64,000 nt of DNA from Methylovulum sp. (GCF_028687615.1 NZ_JAQTZU010000007.1:1-64000); one strand, 5' to 3'. Positions 1 through 9,660 are shown, counted from the stretch's first letter. Numbers and translations: made by a program. Notes: generated from the letters alone by a model not told the origin.

Positions 1-1
1 T

Positions 2-928
2 GATGATGCCGCTGGCGTGAGCGAAGCGATTGCCACCATGCGGGTGCGCGGTGCGCCGGCGATTGGCATTGCGGCGGCTTATGGCGTGGTGTTGTCGGCG
101 TACCGGCACTATCCCGCCAGCCCCGATGTTTGGCGGGATAAGGTGGCTGAAGATATGGCGATGTTGGCAAAATCGCGGCCTACCGCAGTGAATTTGTTCA
201 CCGCCTTGGCAACGATGGAAGCCGCTTTGGATAGGATTTCCGAACAACCTTTGGTGGATTTGCTGGCCTGTGCCGAGCGGCTCCACGCCGATGATGTTGC
301 GGCAAACCATCGCATGGGCGAGTTGGGTGCGGATCTGATCGGCCAGGCGCGGGGCATTTTGACGCATTGCAACACCGGCGCGTTGGCGACGGGCGGTTAT
401 GGCACGGCTTTAGGTGTGATCCGTAGCGTCACAGGGCGACAAGCGGTGGCGGTGTATGCGGGTGAGACACGTCCGTGGTTGCAAGGTGCGCGGCTGACGG
501 TCTGGGAATTGGCGCAAGAAGGCATTCAGGTGACCTTGATTGCCGATTCGGCGGCGGCGTGGTTGATGAAATCGGGTGCGGTTGATTGGGTGGTGGTTGG
601 AGCCGACCGTATTGCGGCGAATGGCGACACGGCGAATAAAATCGGCACTTACGCGCTGGCGGTGTTGGCGCGGCAACATGGGGTAAAATTCATGGTGGTC
701 GCGCCGACCACGACGATAGATTGGAGCATCCAGTCCGGGGAACAGATTGAAATTGAACAACGCGATGCGCGGGAATTATTGCCCGCTTGTTACCACACGC
801 CGGAATCTTTGGTGAGTGCGTGGAATCCGGTGTTTGATGTGACGCCAGCGGAATTGATCACGGCGATTGTGACCGAACTGGGCGTGGTGATGAATCCAAC
901 CGAAGCGAATATGGGGAAATTAAAATGA
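2..928 (+). CDS. mtnA: S-methyl-5-thioribose-1-phosphate isomerase, 5' end cut by window
   Basis: Methionine salvage enzyme that converts the aldose 5-methylthioribose 1-phosphate to the ketose 5-methylthioribulose 1-phosphate in the cytoplasm. Visible family motifs are [16 protein letters not shown] near the start, [17 protein letters not shown] (the HCNTG cysteine is a catalytic residue in the family), [13 protein letters not shown], and [17 protein letters not shown] with the catalytic Asp. The frame is open from base 2, and the residues before the first GTG (base 17) still match the family, so the true start lies outside the window; roughly 40 residues are missing from the usual 345-350. 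Its stop overlaps the next start by 4 bases (ATGA), suggesting coupled translation with cysZ. Confidence 0.95.
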   Translation, partial: DDAAGVSEAIATMRVRGAPAIGIAAAYGVVLSAYRHYPASPDVWRDKVAEDMAMLAKSRPTAVNLFTALATMEAALDRISEQPLVDLLACAERLHADDVAANHRMGELGADLIGQARGILTHCNTGALATGGYGTALGVIRSVTGRQAVAVYAGETRPWLQGARLTVWELAQEGIQVTLIADSAAAWLMKSGAVDWVVVGADRIAANGDTANKIGTYALAVLARQHGVKFMVVAPTTTIDWSIQSGEQIEIEQRDARELLPACYHTPESLVSAWNPVFDVTPAELITAIVTELGVVMNPTEANMGKLK

Positions 929-1659
929 ATGTTTCTAAAAAATTGAATAATCCGTTGGTGGCTACAGGCTATTTTTTTACCGGTTTGGGCTGGTTGATGC
1001 GGCCTGAATTGCGTCCGTTTGTATTGATGCCTTTGCTGATTAATTTTTTGCTTTATGCGCTGGCTTTGGTGCTGGGTTACCACTACATCAATGCGCTGAT
1101 AGCCCAATTCATTCCCGATTGGTTAAATTGGTTAAGCTGGGTGTTGTGGCCTTTGTTTTTTATCTGTTTTTTTATCGCCGGATTTTTCACGTTTACCGTG
1201 ATGGCGAATCTACTTGCCGCACCTTTTTATGGCAAATTGGCGGCGAAAACGGCGGCCTTGCTGAATGGAAACGATGCCGTGACGATGGCGGAGCAGCCAA
1301 TTTCCAAGGTGATGGCGGCAGAATTTAAGCGCGTTTTGTATTTGGCCACCCGTGCCGTACCTTTGTTGGTGTTGTTTGTGATTCCCGGCCTGAATGTCGC
1401 CGCACCGTTTTTGTGGGCTTTGTTTGGTGCCTGGGGCATGGCTTTGGAATATCTGGCGTTTCCGTTGGAAAATGCAGGCGTGTTGTTTCCCGAACAAAAA
1501 CAACTGGCAAAAGACATGCGCTTGGGTTCGCTGAGTTTTGGTGGTGTGACCATGCTGGGTTTGACGCTACCCGTTTTGAACATTATCGTTGCACCGGCGG
1601 CGGTGATTGCGGCAACTATCTATGTCCATGCCGTCCAGGAAAATCAATCGGCGAATTGA
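925..1659 (+). CDS. cysZ: CysZ/EI24-family membrane protein
   Basis: Polytopic inner-membrane protein of the EI24/CysZ family, 244 residues, close to E. coli CysZ in length. The N-terminal part ([20 protein letters not shown], then hydrophobic segments around residues 30-55, 70-100, 140-165 and 205-235) is typical of the family, as is the [16 protein letters not shown] segment. In enterobacteria CysZ admits sulfate for cysteine synthesis. Coupling to mtnA, a sulfur-salvage gene, fits a sulfur role, but this is inferred from context. It could equally be an EI24 protein of another function. Confidence 0.75.
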   Translation: MNVSKKLNNPLVATGYFFTGLGWLMRPELRPFVLMPLLINFLLYALALVLGYHYINALIAQFIPDWLNWLSWVLWPLFFICFFIAGFFTFTVMANLLAAPFYGKLAAKTAALLNGNDAVTMAEQPISKVMAAEFKRVLYLATRAVPLLVLFVIPGLNVAAPFLWALFGAWGMALEYLAFPLENAGVLFPEQKQLAKDMRLGSLSFGGVTMLGLTLPVLNIIVAPAAVIAATIYVHAVQENQSAN

Positions 1660-1691
1660 ATTGGTCGAAGATTGGGGTATATTGCAGGTAA

Positions 1692-1851
1692 GTGCGTGTT
1701 TTAAAAGCCTCGATGTAGTGAAAATCGGTCAAATTTAACCGGGTTGTCTGAACATAACAAAGGAAAGTTGGATGAAATCACCTTGTTTCAAGATAAATTT
1801 TATCTAAAAAAATCTTTGTTTTTACCGCCACCAGACTTTTAAAACACGCAC
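1692..1851. mobile_element. MITE-like element C (160 bp) with terminal inverted repeats
   Basis: The ends are inverted copies: AGTGCGTGTTTTAAAAG at 1691-1707 is the exact reverse complement of 1836-1852, and similarity continues a further 10-15 bases inward. TAA lies directly outside each end (1689-1691 and 1852-1854), consistent with a 3-bp target duplication. No coding capacity inside. It abuts element A at 1855, sharing the middle TAA. Non-autonomous transposon is an inference from structure; only one copy is in this window. Confidence 0.65.
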
Positions 1852-1854
1852 TAA

Positions 1855-1953
1855 GGAATGTGCATGGAATAAATTCGCGGATCAAGACCTGTCAGGTTTT
1901 CAAAACCTGACAGGTCTGACGAGCCGGTGCGGAAATTATTTCATACACATTCC
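1855..1953. mobile_element. MITE-like element A, copy 1 (99 bp)
   Basis: Starts GGAATGTGCATGGAATAA and ends with the near-reverse complement, giving imperfect terminal repeats of about 18 bases around an internal perfect hairpin (GACCTGTCAGGTTTT and its complement, centred near 1898). TAA flanks both sides (1852-1854, 1954-1956). A second, 117-bp copy lies at 61099-61215 with GAA on both sides. Two copies with different flanking duplications are good evidence of mobility; no transposase is present in the window. Confidence 0.8.
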
Positions 1954-2059
1954 TAAGCAATAAACAGCCATGAAGATCTGGAAGATGCAAAACGGGTAAA
2001 ATCTTCAGATCCATTGTGATGCCTAACGGCCTGAACCCCAATATCGGAGTTTTCCACAG

Positions 2060-2203
2060 ATGAAATTCGGCTATGCCCTAATTCGCACTGCTTGCCGTAA
2101 CCGCAGAAATTTACGCTCCAAAACTAAACCTTGGGGAGGTTTGTCCCTTATCCTCGTTGTCGGCGGGACGCTTGTTGAACCTTGCATCCCGGTTGCTTCA
2201 TGA
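2060..2203 (+). CDS. Possible 47-residue small protein before ygfX
   Basis: An ATG-started reading frame of 47 codons (begins MKFGYALIRTAC, rich in Arg and Lys in its first half, hydrophobic SLILVVGGTLV in its second) ends exactly at ATGA with the ygfX start. The 4-base overlap is what makes it worth listing; there is no strong ribosome site and I recognise no family. In many gammaproteobacteria ygfX is preceded by sdhE, but this sequence does not look like SdhE. It may be a leader peptide or a chance frame. Confidence 0.3.
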   Translation: MKFGYALIRTACRNRRNLRSKTKPWGGLSLILVVGGTLVEPCIPVAS

Positions 2204-2703
2204 AAAAAGCCATTGAAAATACAGTCTTTTCGCTCAGCCCGTCCAAACGCTTGCAAATGTGCGCCAGAATCATGCACTTGCTGGCTTTGTACGCCTGCCT
2301 TGCCAATGCCCTGCCGTTAATGGTGCAATGTGGGGTGGCTATTGTTGTGATGGTGCATTATCGCTTGGCTTCGACGCGCTGCAAATTTGAGTGGCAAACA
2401 CTGAGATATACTGAGGCTTTCGGTTGGGAAATGGCAAAATCTGGAGAGTTTGTCGCAGTACGTCTATTGCCCGATACGGTGATAACGGCTTTTGCATTGT
2501 TTTTGCATGTTGAAATTTTGGATAGCCGTACCCATATCAAGCGTTCGAGTATCTTTGGCTACAACCAAACCCAAAATAAGCCGGCTTTGCTGATATTGCC
2601 TGACAGCTTGGCTCAGGATGGTTTTCGCGCCCTTGTCGTGAAACTGAAAACCACCTATAAAATTAAAAGCAAGTCATCGAATCTATTGGTAAAATCTGGT
2701 TAA
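2200..2703 (+). CDS. ygfX: YgfX-like small membrane protein
   Basis: A 167-residue protein with the YgfX layout: an N-terminal LSPSKRLQ motif, two adjacent hydrophobic helices (about residues 25-55, MHLLALYACLANALPLMVQ and the next segment), a central region with Trp (EAFGWEMAKSGEFVAVRLLP), and the family's C-terminal LLILPDSLAQDGFRALVVKL. YgfX (CptA) is an inner-membrane protein linked in E. coli to cell-division and cytoskeleton effects, and its neighbour SdhE is a flavinylation factor absent here. An upstream in-frame ATG at 2182 would add six residues; MKKAIENTVF is preferred because it matches the family start. Confidence 0.6.
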   Translation: MKKAIENTVFSLSPSKRLQMCARIMHLLALYACLANALPLMVQCGVAIVVMVHYRLASTRCKFEWQTLRYTEAFGWEMAKSGEFVAVRLLPDTVITAFALFLHVEILDSRTHIKRSSIFGYNQTQNKPALLILPDSLAQDGFRALVVKLKTTYKIKSKSSNLLVKSG

Positions 2704-2745
2704 GCGGCAAAGCATGAGGTTTTGTCCGCCAGATTATGATTGTAT

Positions 2746-2808
2746 GAGCGTCCCATCAGTTCGCACACAGTAAGCTCATCCTACTGTGTGCGAACTGATG
2801 GGACGCTC
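2746..2808. repeat. Perfect 27-bp inverted repeat, 9-nt loop
   Basis: The arms 2746-2772 and 2782-2808 are exact reverse complements, starting GAGCGTCCCATCAGTTCGC. Outside them GATTGTAT (2738-2745) and ATACAATC (2817-2824) pair again after a small bulge, so a transcript could fold into a stem of about 35 pairs. There is no T-run of the kind a simple terminator has. It lies between ygfX and hfq, directly before repeat B copy 1. Function is not known; a mobile-element remnant or a processing hairpin are possible. Confidence 0.8.
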
Positions 2809-2832
2809 ACTCATACATACAATCAATAAGTT

Positions 2833-2904
2833 ATTAATTATTTCATAAGTAATCGCCGGAACAATTTTGAAATTTAAGGTGCGATTACTTATGAAACAGT
2901 TAAT
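2833..2904. repeat. Palindromic repeat B, copy 1 (upstream of hfq)
   Basis: A 72-bp element with inverted ends: ATTAATTATTTCATAAGT on the left and the complement of ATTAACTGTTTCATAAGT on the right; the pairing continues through AATCGC. The core (CAATTTTGAAATTTA) is shared with copy 2 at 4795-4866 upstream of hflK. Two longer relatives are at 59674-59756 and 61444-61524. The window therefore holds four family members. Confidence 0.75.
2867..2895 (+). promoter_or_regulatory. Candidate sigma70 promoter inside repeat B, facing hfq
   Basis: TTGAAA (2867-2872), 17-base spacer, TATGAA (2890-2895), about 70 bases before the hfq start. The same arrangement recurs in the copy before hflK. The match is moderate (TTGACA/TATAAT would be ideal), so this is a hypothesis from sequence only. 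Confidence 0.35.
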
Positions 2905-2963
2905 ATTGACTGATTATTGCAGTTATCTTAACCAGCATTTCTATAAAAATAAGGAGAAATCGG

Positions 2964-3206
2964 ATGTCAAAAGGCCAAAATTTGCAGGACAATTTTTTAA
3001 ACACACTCAGAAAAGAACATACGCCAGTGTCCATTTTTCTTGTCAATGGCATCAAGCTGCAAGGTAAGGTCGATTCTTTTGATCAGTATGTCATTATGCT
3101 GAAAAATACCGTCAGCCAGATGGTATATAAACACGCCATTTCCACGATAGTGCCCAGCAAAGCGGTCAAAATGATGCGCGAAGGTGATGAAAGCGTTGAA
3201 GAATAA
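2964..3206 (+). CDS. hfq: RNA chaperone Hfq
   Basis: An 80-residue Sm-like protein that forms hexameric rings and pairs small RNAs with mRNAs. It begins [19 protein letters not shown] and carries the Sm1 segment [20 protein letters not shown] and the Sm2 signature YKHAIST. The C-terminal tail is short (ends [13 protein letters not shown]), as in many non-enteric gammaproteobacteria. A clear AAGGAG site precedes the ATG. It leads the hfq-hflX pair, and its expression may be driven from repeat B just upstream. Confidence 0.97.
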   Translation: MSKGQNLQDNFLNTLRKEHTPVSIFLVNGIKLQGKVDSFDQYVIMLKNTVSQMVYKHAISTIVPSKAVKMMREGDESVEE

Positions 3207-3271
3207 CGCCTTGCTTGCTACCCAAAACGGTCATAACATCTTTTCTTTTGATTTAATTAATGAGGCACTAA

Positions 3272-4540
3272 TTGTTTGACCGTCCCGATTCAGGTGAACG
3301 GGCCGTACTGGTTCATCTGACCTTTCACGCCGGACAGGAAGATCTTGCAGAACTGAAAGAACTGGCTAAATCCGCCGGAACAGACCCTGTCCATGTTGTC
3401 ACCGGTAGCCGAAAACGTCCCGACGCCAAATATTTTATGGGCATCGGCAAGCTCGAAGAGCTGAAAACGGCGGTGCAAACCTATTCCGCCGATGTCGTCT
3501 TAGTCAATCATCCACTTTCACCCAGCCAAGAGCGCAATCTGGAAAAATATCTGGAGGTGCGTGTCGTTGACAGGAATGGACTAATCCTTGATATTTTTGC
3601 CCAACGTGCCCAATCCTTTGAAGGTAAGTTGCAAGTCGAGTTGGCACAGCTCAAGCATTTGTCCACCCGTTTGGTGCGGGGATGGACACATTTGGAGCGG
3701 CAAAAAGGCGGTATCGGTTTGCGCGGCCCGGGCGAGACCCAGCTCGAAACTGACCGTCGGTTACTGGCCGTGCGTATCAAGCAAATCCAGCAACGTCTCG
3801 ATAAAGTCGAAAAACAACGCCATCAGGGACGCAGCCAACGTAAAAAAGCCGAAATCCCCACCGTGTCCTTAGTCGGTTATACCAACGCCGGCAAATCGAC
3901 CTTGTTCAACCAGTTGACCGGAGCGGACATTTACGCCGCCGACCAATTGTTTGCGACTTTAGACCCCACCTTGCGCAGCGTGCGGCTTGCCAACCATAGC
4001 GAAATCGTCCTTGCCGATACGGTCGGTTTTATCCGCCATTTACCGCATGAGCTGGTCGCCGCATTCAAATCGACGTTACAGGAAGCCAGCGAAGCGGATT
4101 TGCTGCTGCATGTCATCGACGCGAACAGTGATGACCGCGATACGATAATCAGCCAAGTCAACCAGGTTTTAACTGACATCCAGGCCGATAAGGTTAAACA
4201 AATCGAAGTGTTCAATAAAATTGACCTGCTTGAAGGTATAGTTCCGCATATTGACCGGGACGATGCAGGCAACCCGATACGGATATGGTTGTCGGCGGAA
4301 ACTGGCGCCGGTCTTGACTTGTTAGTGCAGGTTTTAGTTGAGTTGTTTGCCAGTAGCAAAGTGACCCGTCGTTGCTTCCTGACTCCGCAACAAGGCGATG
4401 TCAGGGCCAAATTATTTACTTGCGCAAAAATAATTGAAGAGCATATTGATGGCCTGGGTGCCAGCGAGTTGCTTGTCGAAATAGATGTAAAGCACTTGGG
4501 TTTGTTGAAAGAAGTTAAAACTGAAGATTGTAATCCTTAA
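3272..4540 (+). CDS. hflX: Ribosome-associated GTPase HflX
   Basis: OBG-HflX family GTPase that binds the 50S subunit and splits or rescues stalled ribosomes. The N-terminal domain contains GRVRGWTHLERQ-like sequence and the glycine-rich linker GGIGLRGPGETQLETDRR; the G domain has G1 GYTNAGKST (residues 202-210), G3 DTVGFI and G4 NKIDL. At 422 residues it is of normal length. The start is a TTG that gives MFDRPDSGERAVLVH, matching the family N-terminus, with TGAGGC a few bases upstream; no suitable ATG exists. It lies 65 bases after hfq, the standard order, and is followed by a terminator-like hairpin. Confidence 0.95.
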   Translation: MFDRPDSGERAVLVHLTFHAGQEDLAELKELAKSAGTDPVHVVTGSRKRPDAKYFMGIGKLEELKTAVQTYSADVVLVNHPLSPSQERNLEKYLEVRVVDRNGLILDIFAQRAQSFEGKLQVELAQLKHLSTRLVRGWTHLERQKGGIGLRGPGETQLETDRRLLAVRIKQIQQRLDKVEKQRHQGRSQRKKAEIPTVSLVGYTNAGKSTLFNQLTGADIYAADQLFATLDPTLRSVRLANHSEIVLADTVGFIRHLPHELVAAFKSTLQEASEADLLLHVIDANSDDRDTIISQVNQVLTDIQADKVKQIEVFNKIDLLEGIVPHIDRDDAGNPIRIWLSAETGAGLDLLVQVLVELFASSKVTRRCFLTPQQGDVRAKLFTCAKIIEEHIDGLGASELLVEIDVKHLGLLKEVKTEDCNP

Positions 4541-4586
4541 AAGCATGGTGGCAATAAGGCAAAACCGGTTGCCGCCATGCTTTTCG
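4539..4586 (+). terminator. Terminator-like hairpin after hflX
   Basis: AAAAGCATGGTGGCAA pairs with TTGCCGCCATGCTTTT (one G-T style mismatch) around a 14-base loop, beginning at the hflX stop codon. Because both arms end in A or T runs it could stop transcription from either side, separating hflX from hflK. Confidence 0.65.
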
Positions 4587-4794
4587 TGTTTTCAAGTATT
4601 TACGTTAGAATACCCTGACAAGCGCTAGGCAAGAAGCAAGCAATTTATAGCAAAATGTCTTACGGGATAATAGCCAGATATGCTGGATCATTAGTTTCTG
4701 GGTTGGACAAAATCATTAGGTTGATTGAAGCCTGTTAAAAGTTGCCAATATCCTGCTGGATGGCACAAAGTATTAATACATCCAATCAATAAGT

Positions 4795-4866
4795 TATGTG
4801 TGTTTCATAAGTCATCGCAAGACCAATTTTGAAATTTATGGTGCGATTACTTATGAAACAATTAAT
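4795..4866. repeat. Palindromic repeat B, copy 2 (upstream of hflK)
   Basis: Same length (72 bp) as copy 1 and close to it throughout: TTTCATAAGT on the left, GCGATTACTTATGAAACA on the right, with the shared CAATTTTGAAATTTA core. Similarity extends left of the element (CAATCAATAAGTTAT in both), so the true unit may be about 15 bases longer. It ends 25 bases before the hflK start codon. The region 4587-4794 in front of it holds no gene that I can see. Confidence 0.75.
4829..4857 (+). promoter_or_regulatory. Candidate sigma70 promoter inside repeat B, facing hflK
   Basis: TTGAAA (4829-4834), 17-base spacer, TATGAA (4852-4857). Predicted transcript start would be about 28 bases before the hflK ATG, a normal 5' leader length. 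Identical arrangement to the hfq copy. Confidence 0.35.
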
Positions 4867-4891
4867 ACAATAATCAATACGGAGCATAAAG

Positions 4892-6133
4892 ATGTCGTGG
4901 AACGAACCTGGTGGCGATAAAAAAGACCCGTGGAGCGGGCGGGGAGACCAGAATGGCCCTCCCGACCTTGACGAAGCCATACGCGCACTACAAGAAAAAT
5001 TAGGTAAGATTTTTGGTGGCGGTGGCGGCGATGGCGGCGACCGTTCCTCGGCAGATTCTGGCAGGCCAATGAAAAACCTAGGGTTTATTGTCGCGGGTGC
5101 GGCAGTTTTTTTATGGGGTGTTAGTGGTTTTTACGTTGTTGATGAAGGTAACCACGGTGTTGAAACCCGTTTCGGCAAATATATCGGCATCACCCAGTCC
5201 GGTTTGCATTGGCATATCCCCGCCCCCATCGAACAAGTCAATATTGTCAACGTCAAAGAACAGCGTTTTATCGAAGTCGGTTACCGCAGTATGGGCGGCG
5301 AACAAATGGCAGGATCGATTCCCAAGGTAGAGGAGGCATTGATGCTGACCAAAGACGAAAACTACGTCGATGTGCGCCTCGCGGTGCAGTACCAAGTCAA
5401 AGATGCCAAAGATTTTATTTTCAATATCGTCAATCCCGCTGCAACCTTGAAGCAAGTCACCGAAAGTGCCCAACGTGGCGTCATCGGCGGTAGCACAATG
5501 GATTTTGTCCTGACCGAAGGCCGTAGCGAAATCGTCACCCAGATCAAAAAAGAAATTCAGGATGTCATGGACAGCTATAAATCGGGTGTCCAAATCACTA
5601 GCGTCAACCTGCAAGACGCCCAGCCGCCCGAACAAGTGCAAAATGCCTTTGCCGATGCGATTAAAGCCCGCGAAGACGAACAGCGATTGATCAATGAAGC
5701 AGAAGCCTATTCCAATGATGTGGTGCCAAAAGCGCGTGGCGCGGCAGCGAGAAAAATGCAGGAAGCCGAAGGTTACAAAGAGCAGGTCATCGCCCAGGCG
5801 GAAGGTGAAACCAGCCGTTTTTCCAAATTATATGCAGAATACAGCAAAGCCCCTGATATTACCCGCAAACGTCTTTACATCGAGTCCATGGAAGCCGTTT
5901 TCTCTGAAACCAATACGGTTATGATTGATGTTAAAGGTGGCAATAACATGGTTTATCTGCCCTTGGATAAAATGATGCAACATAAGGCGCCAAACCAAGC
6001 CACACAAAATAATCCGGTGCAAACCAGCAATGAACCCACCGCCATGCCCTCACAATCGCCTGCAATGGCTATCGATGAACATGGTGTTGACCGGGCAGCC
6101 AGTCGTGGTCGTGATGCAAGAGGTCGTCAATGA
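4892..6133 (+). CDS. hflK: HflK, membrane regulator of FtsH protease
   Basis: SPFH/band-7 protein that with HflC forms a large membrane cage around the AAA protease FtsH. The 413-residue chain has a Gly-rich, charged N-terminus (residues 1-58, with GGGGGDGGDRS), one transmembrane helix at about 63-82, the band-7 domain (VDEGNHGVETRFGKY, GLHWHIPAPIEQV), a long helical region (NAFADAIKAREDEQRLINEAEAY) and a Pro/Gln-rich tail. GGAG stands eight bases before the ATG. Overlaps hflC by 4 bases. Confidence 0.96.
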   Translation: MSWNEPGGDKKDPWSGRGDQNGPPDLDEAIRALQEKLGKIFGGGGGDGGDRSSADSGRPMKNLGFIVAGAAVFLWGVSGFYVVDEGNHGVETRFGKYIGITQSGLHWHIPAPIEQVNIVNVKEQRFIEVGYRSMGGEQMAGSIPKVEEALMLTKDENYVDVRLAVQYQVKDAKDFIFNIVNPAATLKQVTESAQRGVIGGSTMDFVLTEGRSEIVTQIKKEIQDVMDSYKSGVQITSVNLQDAQPPEQVQNAFADAIKAREDEQRLINEAEAYSNDVVPKARGAAARKMQEAEGYKEQVIAQAEGETSRFSKLYAEYSKAPDITRKRLYIESMEAVFSETNTVMIDVKGGNNMVYLPLDKMMQHKAPNQATQNNPVQTSNEPTAMPSQSPAMAIDEHGVDRAASRGRDARGRQ

Positions 6134-6990
6134 TGCAAAATAAAATAGCCGCCGGTGTTGCGGGTTTGTTGTTGATCGCTGGCATGATGAGCATGTTCAC
6201 GGTCAAAGAAACCGAAAAAGCCATTAAATTCCGTTTCGGTGAGATCATCGAAAGCAACTATGAACCGGGCTTGCATTTTCGGATGCCGATCATCAACACC
6301 GTCAAGCTTTTCGATGCCCGCATCCAGACGATGGATTCCAGGCCGGAACGCTTCCTGACCGCCGAAAAGAAAAATGTCATTGTCGATTCTTTCGTGAAAT
6401 GGCGCATCGGTGATGTCACCAAGTTTTACACCGTGGTCGCCGGCGACATAGACCAAGCCAATTTGCGTTTGGATCAAATCATCAAAGACGCGTTTCGTGG
6501 CGAATTCAGCAAACGCAACATCAGGCAATTGGTTTCCACGGACCGTAGCGCGATACGCGAGATTCTAATCAATAATTCCAAACTGATTGCCGCCAATCTG
6601 GGCATGGAAATTATTGATGTGCAGGTCATGCGTATCGACTTGCCCGAAGAAGTCAGCGCATCCGTTTTCAGCCGGATGGAAGCCGAACGTGAGCGGGTCG
6701 CGCGGGAGTTCCGTTCGCAAGGTGCGGAAGCGGCGGAACGCATACGCGCAGATGCTGACCGGCAACGTGTCGTGACGCTGGCGAACGCCTACCGTGAAGC
6801 CGAAAAATTGCGCGGTGAAGGCGATGCCAGATCAGCAGAAATTTACGCGCAGGCTTACGGTCAGGATGCGGAGTTCTTCACTTTCTACCGCAGCTTGAAT
6901 GCGTATAAAAAAACCTTCTCAAATTCCAGCATGATGGTGCTGGATCCCGACTCTGATTTCTTCCAATATTTTAAGAAACAGACAAAATGA
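6130..6990 (+). CDS. hflC: HflC, partner of HflK
   Basis: Band-7/SPFH protein of 286 residues, the usual length. N-terminal signal-anchor helix (about residues 4-22, IAAGVAGLLLIAGMMSMF), then FTVKETEKAIKFRFGEI and the band-7 fold, and a helical C-terminal part with AERERVAREFRSQGAEAAER. It works with HflK to limit FtsH turnover of membrane proteins. Starts on the ATGA that ends hflK, so translation is coupled; a hairpin terminator follows. Confidence 0.96.
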   Translation: MMQNKIAAGVAGLLLIAGMMSMFTVKETEKAIKFRFGEIIESNYEPGLHFRMPIINTVKLFDARIQTMDSRPERFLTAEKKNVIVDSFVKWRIGDVTKFYTVVAGDIDQANLRLDQIIKDAFRGEFSKRNIRQLVSTDRSAIREILINNSKLIAANLGMEIIDVQVMRIDLPEEVSASVFSRMEAERERVAREFRSQGAEAAERIRADADRQRVVTLANAYREAEKLRGEGDARSAEIYAQAYGQDAEFFTFYRSLNAYKKTFSNSSMMVLDPDSDFFQYFKKQTK

Positions 6991-7028
6991 AGTAAGCTAT
7001 CCACTCTAGCGAATTGTCAAAACACCAA

Positions 7029-7057
7029 GACGCTCCGCCTATGCGGGGCGTTTTGTT
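7029..7057 (+). terminator. Rho-independent terminator after hflC
   Basis: ACGCTCCGC pairs with GCGGGGCGT around CTAT, with one T-G pair, followed by TTTTGTTT. Ends the hflKC unit just before hisZ. Confidence 0.75.
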
Positions 7058-7077
7058 TGAGTGGGACTTAAAAAAAC

Positions 7078-8268
7078 ATGCAACAAAAAGATTCGTGGCT
7101 ATTGCCCGAAGGCATAGAAGAAACCTTGCCGACTGAAGCAAAACATCTGGAAGCCTTGCGAAACAAGCTGTTAGGGATGTTTTCCTGTTGGGGTTATGAA
7201 CTCGTCATACCGCCTTTTATCGACTTCCTCGATTCCCTGTTGACCGGTTCCGGTCATGACTTGGATTTGCAAACCTTTAAGCTGACCGACCAAATCAGTG
7301 GTGAAATGCTAGGCATACGCGCCGATATGACGCCGCAAGTCGCCAGGATCGATGCCCATAATCTTAAACACGCTTGGCCGACCCGCCTATGTTATGCAGG
7401 TACGGTGCTGCACACGCGTGGCGATCCTCTGGAAAAAACCCGCAGCCCCATGCAAATCGGCGCGGAATTATACGGACATGCGGGCAAGGAAAGCGACCTT
7501 GAAGTGATTTGTTTGATGCTGGAAATGTTGGCTATAACCGGGCTGCAAAACGTGCATCTGGATTTGGGCCATGTCGGCATTTACCGGGCTTTGGCAGAAC
7601 AGGCGGGTTTGTCGGACGTGCAGGAAAGCGAATTGTTCGACATTTTGCAACGCAAAGCCCGGCCGGAATTAGCTGAACTGATGGATGGCTACGCCATTGA
7701 TGGTGCGCTTAAGCAACTATTTTTGAAACTGCCTGAATTAAATGGCGACCAAGCCATCCTCGAAAAAGCCAACGCGGTACTGGCAAATGCGCATGATCCT
7801 GTCAAACAGGCTTTGGCTGAATTAATCGCTATCGCCCAGCAACTGGCCCAACGTTTTCCAAGCCTGGCCATCAGTTTCGATTTAGCCGAATTGCGTGGCT
7901 ACCATTATCATACCGGCATAGTCTTCGCGGCGTTTGTACCTTCGGTGGGCAAAGAAATCGCCCGTGGCGGACGTTACGACAATATTGGCGCGGTGTTTGG
8001 CAGGGCGCGTCCGGCGACGGGTTTCAGTGCCGATTTAAAAGTATTGTCAGCCCTGGGCAAACACAGTTTCCAAGCACCGAAGAGGGAGTTGATTTTCGCA
8101 CCGTCCCTCGATGACGCCGCCCTTACTGAAGCCATCAGGGACTTGCGCGCCCGGCAACGGGCGGTCATCCAACAATTGCCCGGACAAACAGGCGGGGCCG
8201 CCGAATACGGTTGTACGGCGATTTTAGAACAAGAACAGCAACATTGGGTTGTCAAACCTCTTAACTAA
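7078..8268 (+). CDS. hisZ: ATP phosphoribosyltransferase regulatory subunit HisZ
   Basis: HisZ is a histidyl-tRNA synthetase paralogue that lacks aminoacylation and acts with short-form HisG in the first step of histidine synthesis. The 396-residue protein keeps class II synthetase motifs (WGYELVIPPFIDFLDSLL, IRADMTPQVARIDAH, TRLCYAGTVLHTR) and RGYHYHTGIVFAAFVP, but has no anticodon-binding domain, which separates it from HisS (about 420 or more residues). Placement between hflC and purA is characteristic. Its presence predicts a short HisG elsewhere in the genome. Confidence 0.94.
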   Translation: MQQKDSWLLPEGIEETLPTEAKHLEALRNKLLGMFSCWGYELVIPPFIDFLDSLLTGSGHDLDLQTFKLTDQISGEMLGIRADMTPQVARIDAHNLKHAWPTRLCYAGTVLHTRGDPLEKTRSPMQIGAELYGHAGKESDLEVICLMLEMLAITGLQNVHLDLGHVGIYRALAEQAGLSDVQESELFDILQRKARPELAELMDGYAIDGALKQLFLKLPELNGDQAILEKANAVLANAHDPVKQALAELIAIAQQLAQRFPSLAISFDLAELRGYHYHTGIVFAAFVPSVGKEIARGGRYDNIGAVFGRARPATGFSADLKVLSALGKHSFQAPKRELIFAPSLDDAALTEAIRDLRARQRAVIQQLPGQTGGAAEYGCTAILEQEQQHWVVKPLN

Positions 8269-8273
8269 TCTGA

Positions 8274-9584
<1,311 letters not shown>

Positions 9585-9627
9585 ATCTTAGCTTATCCAT
9601 CCTATCTAGGCGTCAAAGGTAATTATG

Positions 9628-9660
9628 GCAGACCTTAGGGTAAAATACTCGAAGGTCTGC
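9628..9660. other. 9-bp hairpin in the purA-hpnN gap
   Basis: GCAGACCTT and AAGGTCTGC pair around a 15-base loop. No T-run follows, so a simple intrinsic terminator is doubtful. The rest of 9585-9838 shows no gene that I can support. Confidence 0.45.

Noticed and set aside
2867-3067. 66-codon frame starting in repeat B and overlapping hfq
   Set aside because: Runs through hfq in another frame; hfq has the ribosome site and family sequence.
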